This document shows, one piece after another, positions 32,318-41,620 of a DNA stretch of 64,000 bases (its first letter is position 1; the number at the start of each line of letters is the position of its first letter). A model generated the notes under the pieces. That model worked only from the letters and a program-made list of their open reading frames with translations. It did not search any database and was not told the origin of the DNA. Position numbers and translations under genes: made by a program. The stretch covers positions 1,396,001-1,460,000 of the forward strand of contig CP018227.1 in the NCBI GenBank assembly GCA_016865035.1, written 5' to 3'. Source of the DNA: Kordiimonadales bacterium IMCC3096 (GTDB taxonomy: Bacteria; Pseudomonadota; Alphaproteobacteria; Minwuiales; Minwuiaceae).

Positions 32318-33535
32318 TCAGCGTTTCACGTTGCCGCTGATCTCCGGCACGCCGAATTCCTCGTGACAGATGGTGGCCAGCTTCGCGACACCGGCACGGA
32401 TGGTCTCCAGCGGCGGGTTGGCGAAGCAGATCCGGATCCAGGTGTCGGCATCCGCGCCCAGTGACCACTCCGGGCCGGGGTTCACGGCCACGCCCTGCGC
32501 GCCCGCGACGGCGGCGAGGCGGGCGGTGCCGACCCCTTCCGGCAGTCTCACCCACAGGAAGATGCCGCCCGGCGGCTTGCGGTAGTCGATGGTGGTGCCG
32601 AAGTGCTCGTCCAGCGCCTCGATCAGCGTGTCCAGCTTGCCCTCCAGCACGGCGTTGCACCTGCGCACATGGGCGTCGAAGTGGTCCGGGCAGTATTCGG
32701 CCAGCATCATCTGCTCCAGCGCGCCTGACCCCGCATCCGACTTCATCGCCACCAGACGGCCCAGCACCGGCCAGACGGCATTGATGTAGCCCACCCGCAG
32801 CGCCGGGCCGACGGTCTTGGAGAAGGTGCCGATGTGAATGACCATGCCGCTGTCATCCAGCGCCCGCAGCGCGGGCGGGCGTTCGTTCGACCAGACGATG
32901 TCGGAATAGCATTCATCCTCGAAGATCGGCACGCCGTGCTGCCTGGCCAGCTCCAGCATCCGGTGCCGCCGGTCCAGCGGCAGGATCGTTCCGGTCGGAT
33001 TGTGCACCGTGATGATGGCGTAGATGTACTTTGGCCGGACGCCCCGGGCCGCCAGATCGTCCAGCGCCGCCGCCAGCGCGTCCATGCGCATGCCATGTTC
33101 GTCCAGCGGCACGGCCACCATGTTGACCCCCAGCGCCCGCAGCTTCGTGAAGGCACCGCCATAGTTCGATTCCTCGACAATGACCGTGTCGCCTTCCTGC
33201 AGCAGCAGCCGGTTGACCAGGTCCATGCCCTGCAGGGAGCCGGAGGTCAGCAGGATGTCATCGGCGCTCGTCTCGATCCCGCAGTAGGTCTTCAGCTTCC
33301 GCGCCACGAACTCCCGGCAGGGCCGGTATCCCTGCGGCCCGCTCTGCAACCCGTAGGTCGCCAGATCCGCCCCCTCCCGCGCCAGCGCCCGATCCACCGC
33401 CGCCCGGAGGTCATCCACCGGCACGGTCGCATCATCGATGTGCCCGCCAATGAAATTATACTCCGGAAACCCCGTCCAGCGGGGCGCCGGGTCCGGAACA
33501 TGGGCCGGCAGCAAGGGGGTGAAGTCGAACGTCAT
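32318..33535 (-). CDS. PLP-dependent aminotransferase, class I/II (2-aminoadipate-transaminase type)
   Basis: The 405-residue protein has the fold-type I layout: GLQSGPQGYRPCREFVARK, the cofactor-site segment LTSGSLQGMDL, the HNPTGT motif (about residue 178), and the Schiff-base lysine in GTFSKTVGPALRVGY. It resembles MocR-associated or 2-aminoadipate aminotransferases but has no DNA-binding domain. The amino donor and acceptor cannot be told from sequence. It converges on the unknown gene to its left with a 21-base gap. Confidence 0.92.
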   Translation of the reverse strand: MTFDFTPLLPAHVPDPAPRWTGFPEYNFIGGHIDDATVPVDDLRAAVDRALAREGADLATYGLQSGPQGYRPCREFVARKLKTYCGIETSADDILLTSGSLQGMDLVNRLLLQEGDTVIVEESNYGGAFTKLRALGVNMVAVPLDEHGMRMDALAAALDDLAARGVRPKYIYAIITVHNPTGTILPLDRRHRMLELARQHGVPIFEDECYSDIVWSNERPPALRALDDSGMVIHIGTFSKTVGPALRVGYINAVWPVLGRLVAMKSDAGSGALEQMMLAEYCPDHFDAHVRRCNAVLEGKLDTLIEALDEHFGTTIDYRKPPGGIFLWVRLPEGVGTARLAAVAGAQGVAVNPGPEWSLGADADTWIRICFANPPLETIRAGVAKLATICHEEFGVPEISGNVKR

Positions 33536-33932
33536 CAGATGCCTCCTGTCATCACGCTGGCGTCAGCGACAGACAATCCTGCACGGCGACGGGCCGATCA
33601 CAAGGTCCTCTCCAACCGGACCGGTCCGGGCGTCATCCGGCTTCAGCGCGCTGCCGGATGCAGATCGAAGTCGCCGCAGGGGCCGGCGCGTGCTACAGGT
33701 GGGGGTGCCGGTCGCATCGACGTGCGGCAGATTTCCGGGGCAGACCCCGAGGCGGCCATTGATCGCGACCGTTTGCCTTCGGTCGGGGCGTGGAACAGCG
33801 AAGCGGCGCTTCCTCCGTTGCAGGATCCCACATGAACATTCCCCAGGGGACGAAGGCCGCTGTCCGGGAGGACCCACCGATGCATGACCTGTCACGGGTC
33901 CATGCGACCACCGCTGAATCCGGTGCAGCCTG
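33536..33932. other. Gene-free region between divergent aminotransferase and transglutaminase-like genes
   Basis: Nearly 400 bases hold only short frames on both strands that have no family features or ribosome sites. It presumably contains both divergent promoters, but I see no convincing -35/-10 pair or palindrome longer than a few bases. Confidence 0.6.
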
Positions 33933-34739
33933 ATGCGGGTCAGTCTCGGATGCCGCTTTCGCTACAGCCTGCCGCAGCCGACGCCGATGATCGCGTTGCT
34001 CAACGTGCATTTCTCGCGCTTTGGCGACCTGGAGCGTCCGGACCACCTGACGACGAACCCGGGCGTGCCGCTGGAAAGCTATCGCGATGGTTTCGGCAAC
34101 TGGTGCACGCGGCTGCTGGCCCCGGCCGGGGACTTCGTCCTGTCCACGGATGGCGTCTGCCGCGACAGCGGCGCGCTGGACCCGGTCGCCCCCTGGGCCG
34201 CGCAGCACGCGGTGCAGGACCTGCCGTTCGAAACCCTCGTCTACCTGCTGGGCAGCCGCTATTGCGACACGGACCTGCTCTCCGAGGAGGCCTGGCGGCT
34301 GTTCGGGACAACCGGGCCCGGATGGGCGCGGGTACAGGCGATCTGCGATTACGTCCACCGGAACGTGACCTTCGGCTACGCCCATGCGCGCGCCACCCGC
34401 ACAGCCTCCCAGACCCAGGCGGAGCGGCGCGGGGTCTGCCGCGACTTCACCCACCTGGCCATCGCCTTCTGCCGCTGCATGAACATCCCGGCGCGGTACT
34501 GCACCGGCTATCTGAGCGACATCGGCGAGCCCCTGCCGCATCCTTCAGGCGATTTCGCGGCCTGGATGGAGGTCTATCTGTCCGGCCAGTGGTGGGTCTT
34601 CGACCCGCGCAACAACACCCCCCGGATCGCCCGCATCCTCATGGCCCAGGGCCGCGACGCCGCCGACGTCCCCCTGATCCAGACCTTCGGCCCCAACACA
34701 CTGACGGAGTTCATTGTCCGGACGGAGGAGGCTGGCTGA
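33933..34739 (+). CDS. Transglutaminase-like protein
   Basis: The 268-residue protein has an N-terminal beta-rich segment starting MRVSLGCRFRYSLPQPTPM and a transglutaminase-like core with the catalytic cysteine in RRGVCRDFTHLAIAFCR (about Cys168). The expected histidine motif DFHAW reads GDFAAWMEVYL, followed by WWVFDPRNN. The Cys and Asp are therefore present but the classical histidine position is alanine. A peptidase or amidase role is possible but activity is doubtful unless another histidine serves. Confidence 0.83.
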   Translation: MRVSLGCRFRYSLPQPTPMIALLNVHFSRFGDLERPDHLTTNPGVPLESYRDGFGNWCTRLLAPAGDFVLSTDGVCRDSGALDPVAPWAAQHAVQDLPFETLVYLLGSRYCDTDLLSEEAWRLFGTTGPGWARVQAICDYVHRNVTFGYAHARATRTASQTQAERRGVCRDFTHLAIAFCRCMNIPARYCTGYLSDIGEPLPHPSGDFAAWMEVYLSGQWWVFDPRNNTPRIARILMAQGRDAADVPLIQTFGPNTLTEFIVRTEEAG

Positions 34740-34768
34740 AGCCTCCCGACGCGTGCCTGTCGTACCCG

Positions 34769-36253
34769 TCAGGCAGCCAGTGCGGCAATCACCTTGAATA
34801 TGACTGCCGAGAGCAAGGCCGCAGCCGGCACAGTGATGACCCAGGCAGCCGCAATGGTCATGACGTGAGACCGTCTGACCAGCTTTCTCCGGCGCCGTTC
34901 CTCCGGTGCGATCACGGCTGGTTCGGGCACTGTTCGAGGCGCCATTGCCAAACGCCGTTGTGAATACCATTCCCGGAAGAATCCAACCCCGAAAACACCG
35001 CCGACGGCGATGTGGGTGGAACTGACCGGAAGTCCGAGCCAACTCGCAAAGATGACCGTGATCGCCGCAGACAATGCCACGCAATAGGCGCGCATCGGAT
35101 TCAACTTCGTGATCTCGTTTCCAACGATCCGGATCAGACGAGGACCGAAGATGAACAGCCCGAAGGATATTCCGAAAGCACCGATCAGCATTACCCAGAG
35201 CGGGATCGAGAAAGCATCAACGAATTGACCGCTCTGTGACGCCTGCACGATGGCTGCAAGCGGACCAACCGCGTTCGCGACGTCGTTTGCGCCGTGGGCA
35301 AAGCTGAGCAGTGCGGCTGAAACGATCAGTGGGATGCCGAACAGGACCTTGAGCGACTTGTTGCGGTTCTCCAGACCCTGGGATTGCCTCCGGATCACCG
35401 GAATCATGGCCCACCAGGTCAATACCCCGATGGCTGCGCCAATCGCCAGGGCCGTGGCCAGGTCGATCTTGATCAGGTTCTTCAGTCCCTTCATCGCGAG
35501 ATAGGCGGCGAACGCGCCGGCCATGACACCTACCAGCACGGGGACCCATGTCCGGGCCGCTGCGATCTTGTCTTCGCGGTATATGATCCGTTCCTTGATG
35601 AACCACAGGAAACCAGCCGCGATCCCGCCTCCGACCAACGGCGAGATGACCCAGCTTGCGGCAATCATGCCCATCTGGTCCCAGCTGACAGCTGCGAAAC
35701 CTGCGGCGGCAATACCTGCCCCCATCACGCCGCCAACAACGGAATGCGTCGTCGAAACCGGCGCGCCGACCCAGGTCGCGAGGTTCACCCACAATGCCGA
35801 AGACAGAAGTGCCGCCATCATCGCCCAGATGAACACATCGACCGATCCGAGACTTTCCGGAGCAATGATGCCCTTCGCAATGGTCGAGACAACGTCTCCA
35901 CCGGCGATCAACGCGCCTGCAGTTTCACAGATGGCCGCAATCGCGATTGCACCGCCCAGTGTTACGGCATTCGCTCCGACTGCCGGGCCCATGTTATTGG
36001 CCACATCGTTGGCGCCAATATTGAGGGCCATGTAGGCACCGAACGTCGCCGCCAGAACAATCAGGGCTGGATTGTCTGCACCACCGAAGGCAATTGCAGC
36101 GAACAGTGCGGCTGCCAGAAGAAAGAGGAAAGCGATCCCCTTTCCGATCAGCGGGCGCCCGACGAAAGCGGTCGCCTGCTCGAGGGTCGTCAACCGACCG
36201 AGATCCCTGTCGAGGGTCTCGAGATGGCGCGCTTCAAAATCTCTGTCGTACAT
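34769..36253 (-). CDS. PiT-family inorganic phosphate (or sulfate) permease
   Basis: This 494-residue membrane protein shows the paired PiT signatures NIGANDVANNMGPAVGANAV and AHGANDVANAVGPLAA in its two homologous halves, with about ten to eleven hydrophobic segments and a charged cytosolic loop between the halves. PiT proteins transport phosphate with protons or metals; some relatives carry sulfate. There is no neighbouring PhoU-like regulator of the usual kind. Downstream is a gene for a Nudix-type protein on the same strand, 78 bases upstream of this start. Confidence 0.92.
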   Translation of the reverse strand: MYDRDFEARHLETLDRDLGRLTTLEQATAFVGRPLIGKGIAFLFLLAAALFAAIAFGGADNPALIVLAATFGAYMALNIGANDVANNMGPAVGANAVTLGGAIAIAAICETAGALIAGGDVVSTIAKGIIAPESLGSVDVFIWAMMAALLSSALWVNLATWVGAPVSTTHSVVGGVMGAGIAAAGFAAVSWDQMGMIAASWVISPLVGGGIAAGFLWFIKERIIYREDKIAAARTWVPVLVGVMAGAFAAYLAMKGLKNLIKIDLATALAIGAAIGVLTWWAMIPVIRRQSQGLENRNKSLKVLFGIPLIVSAALLSFAHGANDVANAVGPLAAIVQASQSGQFVDAFSIPLWVMLIGAFGISFGLFIFGPRLIRIVGNEITKLNPMRAYCVALSAAITVIFASWLGLPVSSTHIAVGGVFGVGFFREWYSQRRLAMAPRTVPEPAVIAPEERRRRKLVRRSHVMTIAAAWVITVPAAALLSAVIFKVIAALAA

Positions 36254-36331
36254 GCGTTACCCCATTTCGCGTTTGGGGTGTCTACCGTCATGACCAGACG
36301 CAATCAATCGGCGTCACAAACCAAACCGATG

Positions 36332-36790
36332 TCAGAACGTCGCCAGAAGCTCCTTCAGCTCGGGTTCGCCAACCAGTTCTGCAGCCTCAGTGGGAGAAAC
36401 CCACTTTCGCGTCCGCTGCCCGACTTCAGGATACTGGTCTGAAAGCTCGAGTGTCCGAACCGGGTAGACGATCGTGTTTACCGGCACACTCCAACCTCTG
36501 CGCATCCCCTTCCTGTAATGATAGCTGCCCAGCGGCTTGAGCCACGCCTCTCCGCGAAGAACACCCGCTTCTTCCCATGCCTCCTGGAGCGCCACCTGAT
36601 GAGAGTCCAATCCATCGATTGGCCAGCCTTTCGGCAGGATCCAGCGCCTCGTTCCACGACTCGTTATCAGAAGAATTTTCTTCTCCGGTCCCTCCACGTC
36701 GTAGCAGAGTGCGGCGAACTGAACATACTCCGGACGCCGCAGCATCGGCTGCACAAAGCCGTTCCAGAATGACTTGACCTGTTGCTTCAA
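36332..36790 (-). CDS. Nudix hydrolase
   Basis: The 152-residue protein has a Nudix fold with the box KGWPIDGLDSHQVALQEA followed by WEEAGV. The catalytic EAWEEAG part is kept. The early glutamate of the classical pattern is leucine and the arginine before the catalytic glutamates is glutamine. It resembles small dinucleoside-polyphosphate or diphosphoinositol-type pyrophosphohydrolases; substrate not determined. It is encoded just upstream of the phosphate permease gene on the same strand, which may reflect polyphosphate or pyrophosphate metabolism. Confidence 0.86.
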   Translation of the reverse strand: MKQQVKSFWNGFVQPMLRRPEYVQFAALCYDVEGPEKKILLITSRGTRRWILPKGWPIDGLDSHQVALQEAWEEAGVLRGEAWLKPLGSYHYRKGMRRGWSVPVNTIVYPVRTLELSDQYPEVGQRTRKWVSPTEAAELVGEPELKELLATF

Positions 36791-36875
36791 TTTGTTTGCA
36801 GCTCATTTTCTTGGGCTGCGCACCATATGCGTTGAGGATTCGGGAAGCAAATCAAGTAATTGCCGCTCAGCGCTC

Positions 36876-37030
36876 ACTGCAGTGCTGCTCTACATCCGGT
36901 TCCCGCTGTCGCTGCGCCAGATCGAAGACCTGCGGCATGAAAGGGGCATCGACATCAGCCATGAGACCGCATGGTTCCGATGGAACCGCTTCGGACCCAT
37001 TTTTGCCGGCAGAATGCACACCAGGCACCC
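36876..37030 (+). pseudogene. Fragment of an IS6-family transposase
   Basis: One frame encodes LLYIRFPLSLRQIEDLRHER and then GIDISHETAWFRWNRFGPIF, which is the conserved helix-turn-helix start of IS6/IS240-type transposases. The catalytic DDE core is missing, and the next bases run into unrelated sequence. I see no intact terminal inverted repeats. It is a decayed remnant and marks past insertion activity at the left end of the island. Confidence 0.75.
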
Positions 37031-37334
37031 GAAGCCCGCTCGGCGCCACGTTCAATGGCAAGAGACAACCAAGGGCTCATCCAGAGATCAGGGGTTGGAT
37101 CAGCCTGCAACTAGCGCTTTCATGTTCGCATAGGGTCGACAGGGGGCGGTATCGTGGATTCGGGAGGCAAAGGGGTCGGTAACACCGCAGGTGATGGTCC
37201 CGCCATCGACCAGTCGGACGCCTTCGTCCAGGCCACAGCCGCCGACGGGATCAAGCGCCTCGTCGAGGGTCAGATCATGGAAGTGAGGACCAGTCCCGGT
37301 CGCCGCGCAGCCTCCCGCCCCGAACGCCCGGAGC

Positions 37335-37720
37335 GTGGCGGTCGGCAAGGCCATCTGGGTGCTTGTCCACTCCCCGATCCAAAAGCACATGTTCATCAGC
37401 GAGCTGGAATGGATACTGCTGCCACCCATGGCGCTGAAGCAGTACCGCGTCCGGGTCCACTCCGGCGTGTCCGTCGACGAAGCCTGCTGGGCGCACCTCT
37501 CCGACGATGCGGAAACCGCCCTGAAGGCAGGCGTCCGCCGCGTGCGCCCGCCGAAGCCTGGGCCAGCGGCCCCAACCTCTGGCTCATCGACGCCGTCGCT
37601 CCCTTCGGCGGCCGCGACGAGGGTCTGGCGACACTGAGGGACGAGATTTTTGGTGAGCGGACAGTGAAATCATTGCAGGCAGCTCCCGGGCGGAGTGGTG
37701 TGGGAGTGGTGGAATGGTGA
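37335..37720 (+). pseudogene. Frameshifted toxin-activating lysine acyltransferase (HlyC/RtxC family)
   Basis: The first part, from GTG 37335, reads VGKAIWVLVHSPIQKHMF and then LLPPMALKQYRV and CWAHLSDDAE. These match the first two-thirds of HlyC-type acyltransferases that activate RTX toxins. Near 37551 the frame changes. The rest, AWASGPNLWLIDAVAPFGG and TLRDEIFGERTVKSL, continues the HlyC match in another frame to the stop at 37720. The catalytic histidine of the SPxH motif is glutamine. No RTX toxin gene is nearby. Both the frameshift and the lost histidine argue for a dead gene. Confidence 0.8.
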
Positions 37721-38109
37721 CAAGTTCTTTCGATACGCGCCGAAAAAAGTATGAATGCAGAGAACATTTTTTCTCCACCCCCTATTTTCGAACATTTTTT
37801 CGTGAGAATTATTTTCTATTTGCAATTCTGCTGATAGGATTAATTTTGCCACCTATTTATCCTTTTATTTTCTTCACTCTTTTTGTTATTATGGTCAATG
37901 TTGTATTTTTTGGATATGCGGATAGTAGGTGTTTGGATAAAATCGCTTCTATTGACGGAACACCTGTCGGAAATAGAGGGGATGCATACAAGAGAATGAC
38001 CATGTATCCTGGTACATTTTGGCGTACTGGGTTAATTATTTACAAACCTCACATGCCCGTCATGCTAATTTCAACCATATTTGCTATATTCGTACCCGCA
38101 TTATTTTAA
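37714..38109 (+). CDS. AT-rich small membrane protein of unknown function
   Basis: The 131-residue product has a basic start, two neighbouring strongly hydrophobic segments (about residues 33-67, YFLFAILLIGLILPPIYPF and IFFTLFVIMVNVVFFGY), a soluble loop (DSRCLDKIASIDGT) and a C-terminal hydrophobic end. Base composition is far more AT-rich than any neighbour, which points to foreign origin. I do not recognise it. Its start overlaps the HlyC remnant's stop by seven bases. It might be part of a mobile or defence cargo, but there is no family evidence. Confidence 0.55.
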   Translation: MVTSSFDTRRKKYECREHFFSTPYFRTFFRENYFLFAILLIGLILPPIYPFIFFTLFVIMVNVVFFGYADSRCLDKIASIDGTPVGNRGDAYKRMTMYPGTFWRTGLIIYKPHMPVMLISTIFAIFVPALF

Positions 38110-38543
<434 letters not shown>

Positions 38544-38702
38544 GCGGATGCGCCGGCGGCTGTCACCCTGGGGGCGGCGGGCCGGTCGGCGCTGGTCTCG
38601 GACGGTCTGGTGCCGCCCGCGGACGGCGGAACCTAGCCGAAGGCCGGGCGCGGCGCAACTGCTCCGCGCGCCGGGGCTGATCGCGGCCCGAACAGCGCCG
38701 GA

Positions 38703-39698
38703 TCAGTCTTCCCGCGTGCCCTGAAACACCACGTTCTGCAGCGGCTCGCCACGGGCCAGCCGGTCCAGGTTGGCAGCGACGAAGGTCCAGCGGCGGTCGA
38801 TCTGTTCCTGGGTCCAGCCGGAGTTGTGCGGCGTCATGATCAGGTTGTCGAGATCCTGGACGGGGAAGCGCGTGGGCGACGGATCCTTCTCCTTCGCGTT
38901 CGGATACTGGTACCAGACGTCGATCACGGCGCCGCCGATCTGCTTCGTGGCCAGCGCGTTGTAGAGCGCCTCCTCCTCCAGCACCGGGCCGCGCGCCACA
39001 TTGATGATCAGGCCGGTCGGCTTCATCTGGCCGAAGCGTTCGGCGTTCATCATGCCACGCGTGTCGTCATTCAGCGGGCAGCAGACAACCACGTAGTCGC
39101 TTTCCGCCAGCAGCCGTTCGAGGCCGCTGCCGACGGTCTCGTAGCGGTCGATCTCCGCCGGGGTTTCCATCTCCCGTCGCCCGACCCCGGTCACTTTCAT
39201 GCCAAAGGCGCGGGCGCGGATCGCGACCTCCCGCCCGATGTGGCCATAGCCGATGATGCCGACGGTCTTGCCGCGCACTTCGCCATGCACCGGCCCCTGC
39301 GCCGCGCCCTTGCCGTCCCAGCCGACCTGCCGGAACTTGCGGTCGGTGTGGCGCAGGCCGATCTCCCACTCCAGCATGGACAGCAGGATATATTCGGCGA
39401 TGGCGGTTTCATGCTCGTAGGTGTTGCAGCAATAGGTGCCCTTCGGCAGCTTCTCCGGTGACAGGAAATCGAAGCCGGTGAAGGGGATCTGGAACAGCTT
39501 CAGGTCCGGCGTCGCGGGCCAGGGCGTATTGATGTGCCCGCCGACGATGGCATCCGCCTTCGGTGCCAGTTCCCGGAACCGCTCCAGCTCCTCCGCCGGG
39601 TCACAGGCCTCGATGATCCAGTCGGTGGTCAGCGCGGCCTTCAGCGCCGGGCCCCTGCCCTTCGAGACCCAGCCGGCAAGCAGTACTGTCTTCGTCAT
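38703..39698 (-). CDS. D-isomer 2-hydroxyacid dehydrogenase family protein
   Basis: The 331-residue protein has the NAD-binding GIIGYGHIGREVAIRARAFG (about residues 148-167) and the catalytic arginine in NVARGPVLEEEAL. The conserved acidic residue has become tryptophan-neighbouring AVIDVWYQYP. The catalytic histidine lies in TPHNSGWT. It probably reduces 2-oxoacids or oxidises D-2-hydroxyacids. It lies on the same strand as the gamma-glutamyltransferase gene, separated by a gap with a large inverted repeat. Confidence 0.9.
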   Translation of the reverse strand: MTKTVLLAGWVSKGRGPALKAALTTDWIIEACDPAEELERFRELAPKADAIVGGHINTPWPATPDLKLFQIPFTGFDFLSPEKLPKGTYCCNTYEHETAIAEYILLSMLEWEIGLRHTDRKFRQVGWDGKGAAQGPVHGEVRGKTVGIIGYGHIGREVAIRARAFGMKVTGVGRREMETPAEIDRYETVGSGLERLLAESDYVVVCCPLNDDTRGMMNAERFGQMKPTGLIINVARGPVLEEEALYNALATKQIGGAVIDVWYQYPNAKEKDPSPTRFPVQDLDNLIMTPHNSGWTQEQIDRRWTFVAANLDRLARGEPLQNVVFQGTRED

Positions 39699-39766
39699 GT
39701 GATGTGACTCCGTGGTGGGAGGAGGTTTTCCGTGGACCGTGCCACCCCTCTCGGGTCTCTTGCGTT

Positions 39767-39854
39767 GACCGGGCCTCCCCTCTCCCCCTCCCGGCCACCC
39801 ATTTCAGGATACTTGCGTGGGTGGCCGGGAGGGGGAGAGGGGAGGCCCGGTCAG
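39767..39854. repeat. Perfect 36-bp inverted repeat
   Basis: Bases 39767-39802 are the exact reverse complement of 39819-39854, around a 16-base spacer. The arms are rich in CCCCTCTCC/GGGGAGAGG-like tracts. The structure lies between two minus-strand genes and could act as a very strong terminator or RNA stabiliser, or be one copy of a dispersed palindromic element. It has no T tract typical of an intrinsic terminator, and no coding frame across it is convincing. Confidence 0.9.
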
Positions 39855-39903
39855 CAGACAAGTCAGGCAGCGGAACGGTCAGAGTATCAGGACGACTTCG
39901 CCA

Positions 39904-41493
39904 TCAGTACCCCATGGCCATGCCGTCCTTGCGGGGATCGGAACCGGCGGCAAGGGTGCCGTTGGCATAGTCGATCATGATCGCCTGACCGCCGCCCCAC
40001 GGCATCTCCGGCACGTTGGTTTCATGGCCGAGGGAGGCCAGGCCCTCCACCACGTCCCGCGGCAGGCTGCGTTCCACATCCAGCTTGCCGCCGACATGGA
40101 AGGCGCGGGGGCAGTCGATGGCTTCCTGCACGTCCATGCCATAGTCGAAGATATTGGTCAGCACGTGCGCATGGCCGACCGGTTGATAGCCGCCGCCCAT
40201 GACGCCGAAGGAAAGCTCGCAGCGCCCGTCCTTCAATGCCATGCCGGGGATGATCGTGTGCATCGGGCGCTTGCGCGGGGCGACACAGTTGGGGTGGCCG
40301 GGTTTCACGACAAAGCCCGCGCCCCGGTTCTGCAGCAGCACGCCCGATTTCGGAGCGGTCTTGCAGGATCCGAAGGCGAAATAGATCGAGTTGATGAATG
40401 AGACGCAGTTCAGGTCCCGGTCCACCACCGTCAGATAGACCGTGTCGCGATACTGCGGCCCGGTCGCCTGGTCGTCGTCGGGCATGGCACGGCTGAGCGA
40501 GATCCGGTTCCTCAGTTCATCGGCGAACTCACCGGACAGCAGCATCTCCACCGGCACATCGGCCTGGCGCGGATCGGCCACGTGCTGGTCGCGGGCGGCA
40601 AAGGCCAGACGTGTCGCTTCCGCCTCGATATGCAGCCGCTCGACACTGACCGGGCCATAGGCCGACAGGTCATAGCCCTTCAGGATGTTGAGCATCAGCA
40701 GCGCCGTGATGCCCTGGCCGTTGGGCGGGATCTCGGTGATCTGGCGCCCGGCATATTCGCTGGAGATCGGATCGACGTATTCGCAGCGCTGGGCGATGAA
40801 ATCATCCAGCGTGTGGGTGGCGTCGATGCTGTTGAGATAGCTGACGATATCGTCGGCGACGGGACCGGTATAGAACCCGTCACGCCCCTGCGCGGCGATG
40901 CGCTTCAGCGTCTCCGCCAGTTCCGGGGACTTCCAGGTCTCGCCGGCCTTCGGGCTTGCGCCGTTCCGCAGGTACTGGGCCGTGGAATTGGCGTCACCGC
41001 TGAGGCGTTTGACGTTGCGCGACCAGTCGACGGAGACGCGCGGGGTGATGGCGAAGCCCTCCGCGGCATAGTGGATGGCGCGCTGCAGCACCCGGTCGAT
41101 GCCCATGCTGCCGTGATCGTCCAGCAGGCGGCACCAGGCATCAACGGCACCGGGGACGGTCACCGAATGCGGGCTCTCCAGCCCGATCTGGCTGATCCCC
41201 TGCCCCAGCAGATGGTCGGCGGTCAGTCCCTCCGGTGCATGGCCGGAACCGTTCAGGCCGATCACCGGCCCCTGCGCCCCCTTCTGCAGCAGCACGAAGC
41301 AATCGCCGCCGATACCCGTGGACATGGGCTCCACCACACATTGCACGGCGCAGGCCGCGACCGCCGCATCAATGGCATTGCCCCCCGCCTGCAGGATCTC
41401 CATCGCCGCCAGGGTGGAGAGTGGGTGTGACGTCGCCGCCGCACCGTTGGTGGCATGAACGACCGAACGGCCGGGCTGTTGCAGATCACGCAT
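39904..41493 (-). CDS. ggt: Gamma-glutamyltransferase family protein
   Basis: The 529-residue protein has the family opening ATNGAAATSHPLSTLAAMEIL, the GNAIDAAVAA motif, the nucleophile threonine at the start of the small chain (RDTVYLTVVD, about residue 362) and the late GGGYQPVGHAH motif. These proteins cleave themselves into two subunits and transfer or hydrolyse gamma-glutamyl groups, for example from glutathione. There is no signal peptide in the sequence, so it may be cytoplasmic and act on another amide or N-acyl compound. Confidence 0.88.
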   Translation of the reverse strand: MRDLQQPGRSVVHATNGAAATSHPLSTLAAMEILQAGGNAIDAAVAACAVQCVVEPMSTGIGGDCFVLLQKGAQGPVIGLNGSGHAPEGLTADHLLGQGISQIGLESPHSVTVPGAVDAWCRLLDDHGSMGIDRVLQRAIHYAAEGFAITPRVSVDWSRNVKRLSGDANSTAQYLRNGASPKAGETWKSPELAETLKRIAAQGRDGFYTGPVADDIVSYLNSIDATHTLDDFIAQRCEYVDPISSEYAGRQITEIPPNGQGITALLMLNILKGYDLSAYGPVSVERLHIEAEATRLAFAARDQHVADPRQADVPVEMLLSGEFADELRNRISLSRAMPDDDQATGPQYRDTVYLTVVDRDLNCVSFINSIYFAFGSCKTAPKSGVLLQNRGAGFVVKPGHPNCVAPRKRPMHTIIPGMALKDGRCELSFGVMGGGYQPVGHAHVLTNIFDYGMDVQEAIDCPRAFHVGGKLDVERSLPRDVVEGLASLGHETNVPEMPWGGGQAIMIDYANGTLAAGSDPRKDGMAMGY

Positions 41494-41620
41494 GGCTTGG
41501 GACTCCCTCGGGGCCGCGATTGTGGTTCCCGGAACTGTCTACACAATTTCCGCCGCCTTGCCAGCCATGGCCGCGATCACGCATGGCACTCACCCGGTCC
41601 GACGGTCACGGACCCGGGGG

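Noticed and set aside
36259-36279. Small hairpin (ACCCCA/TGGGGT) just upstream of the phosphate permease start
   Set aside because: Only six base pairs with a nine-base loop; too weak to call a regulatory element.
37100-37429. Minus-strand 109-codon frame near the transposase fragment
   Set aside because: No recognisable family and opposite to the HlyC remnant; it may hide another decayed gene, but I cannot support one.
39749-39861. Repeated peptide pattern in frames across the 36-bp inverted repeat
   Set aside because: The repetition on both strands follows from the DNA palindrome, not from duplicated genes.
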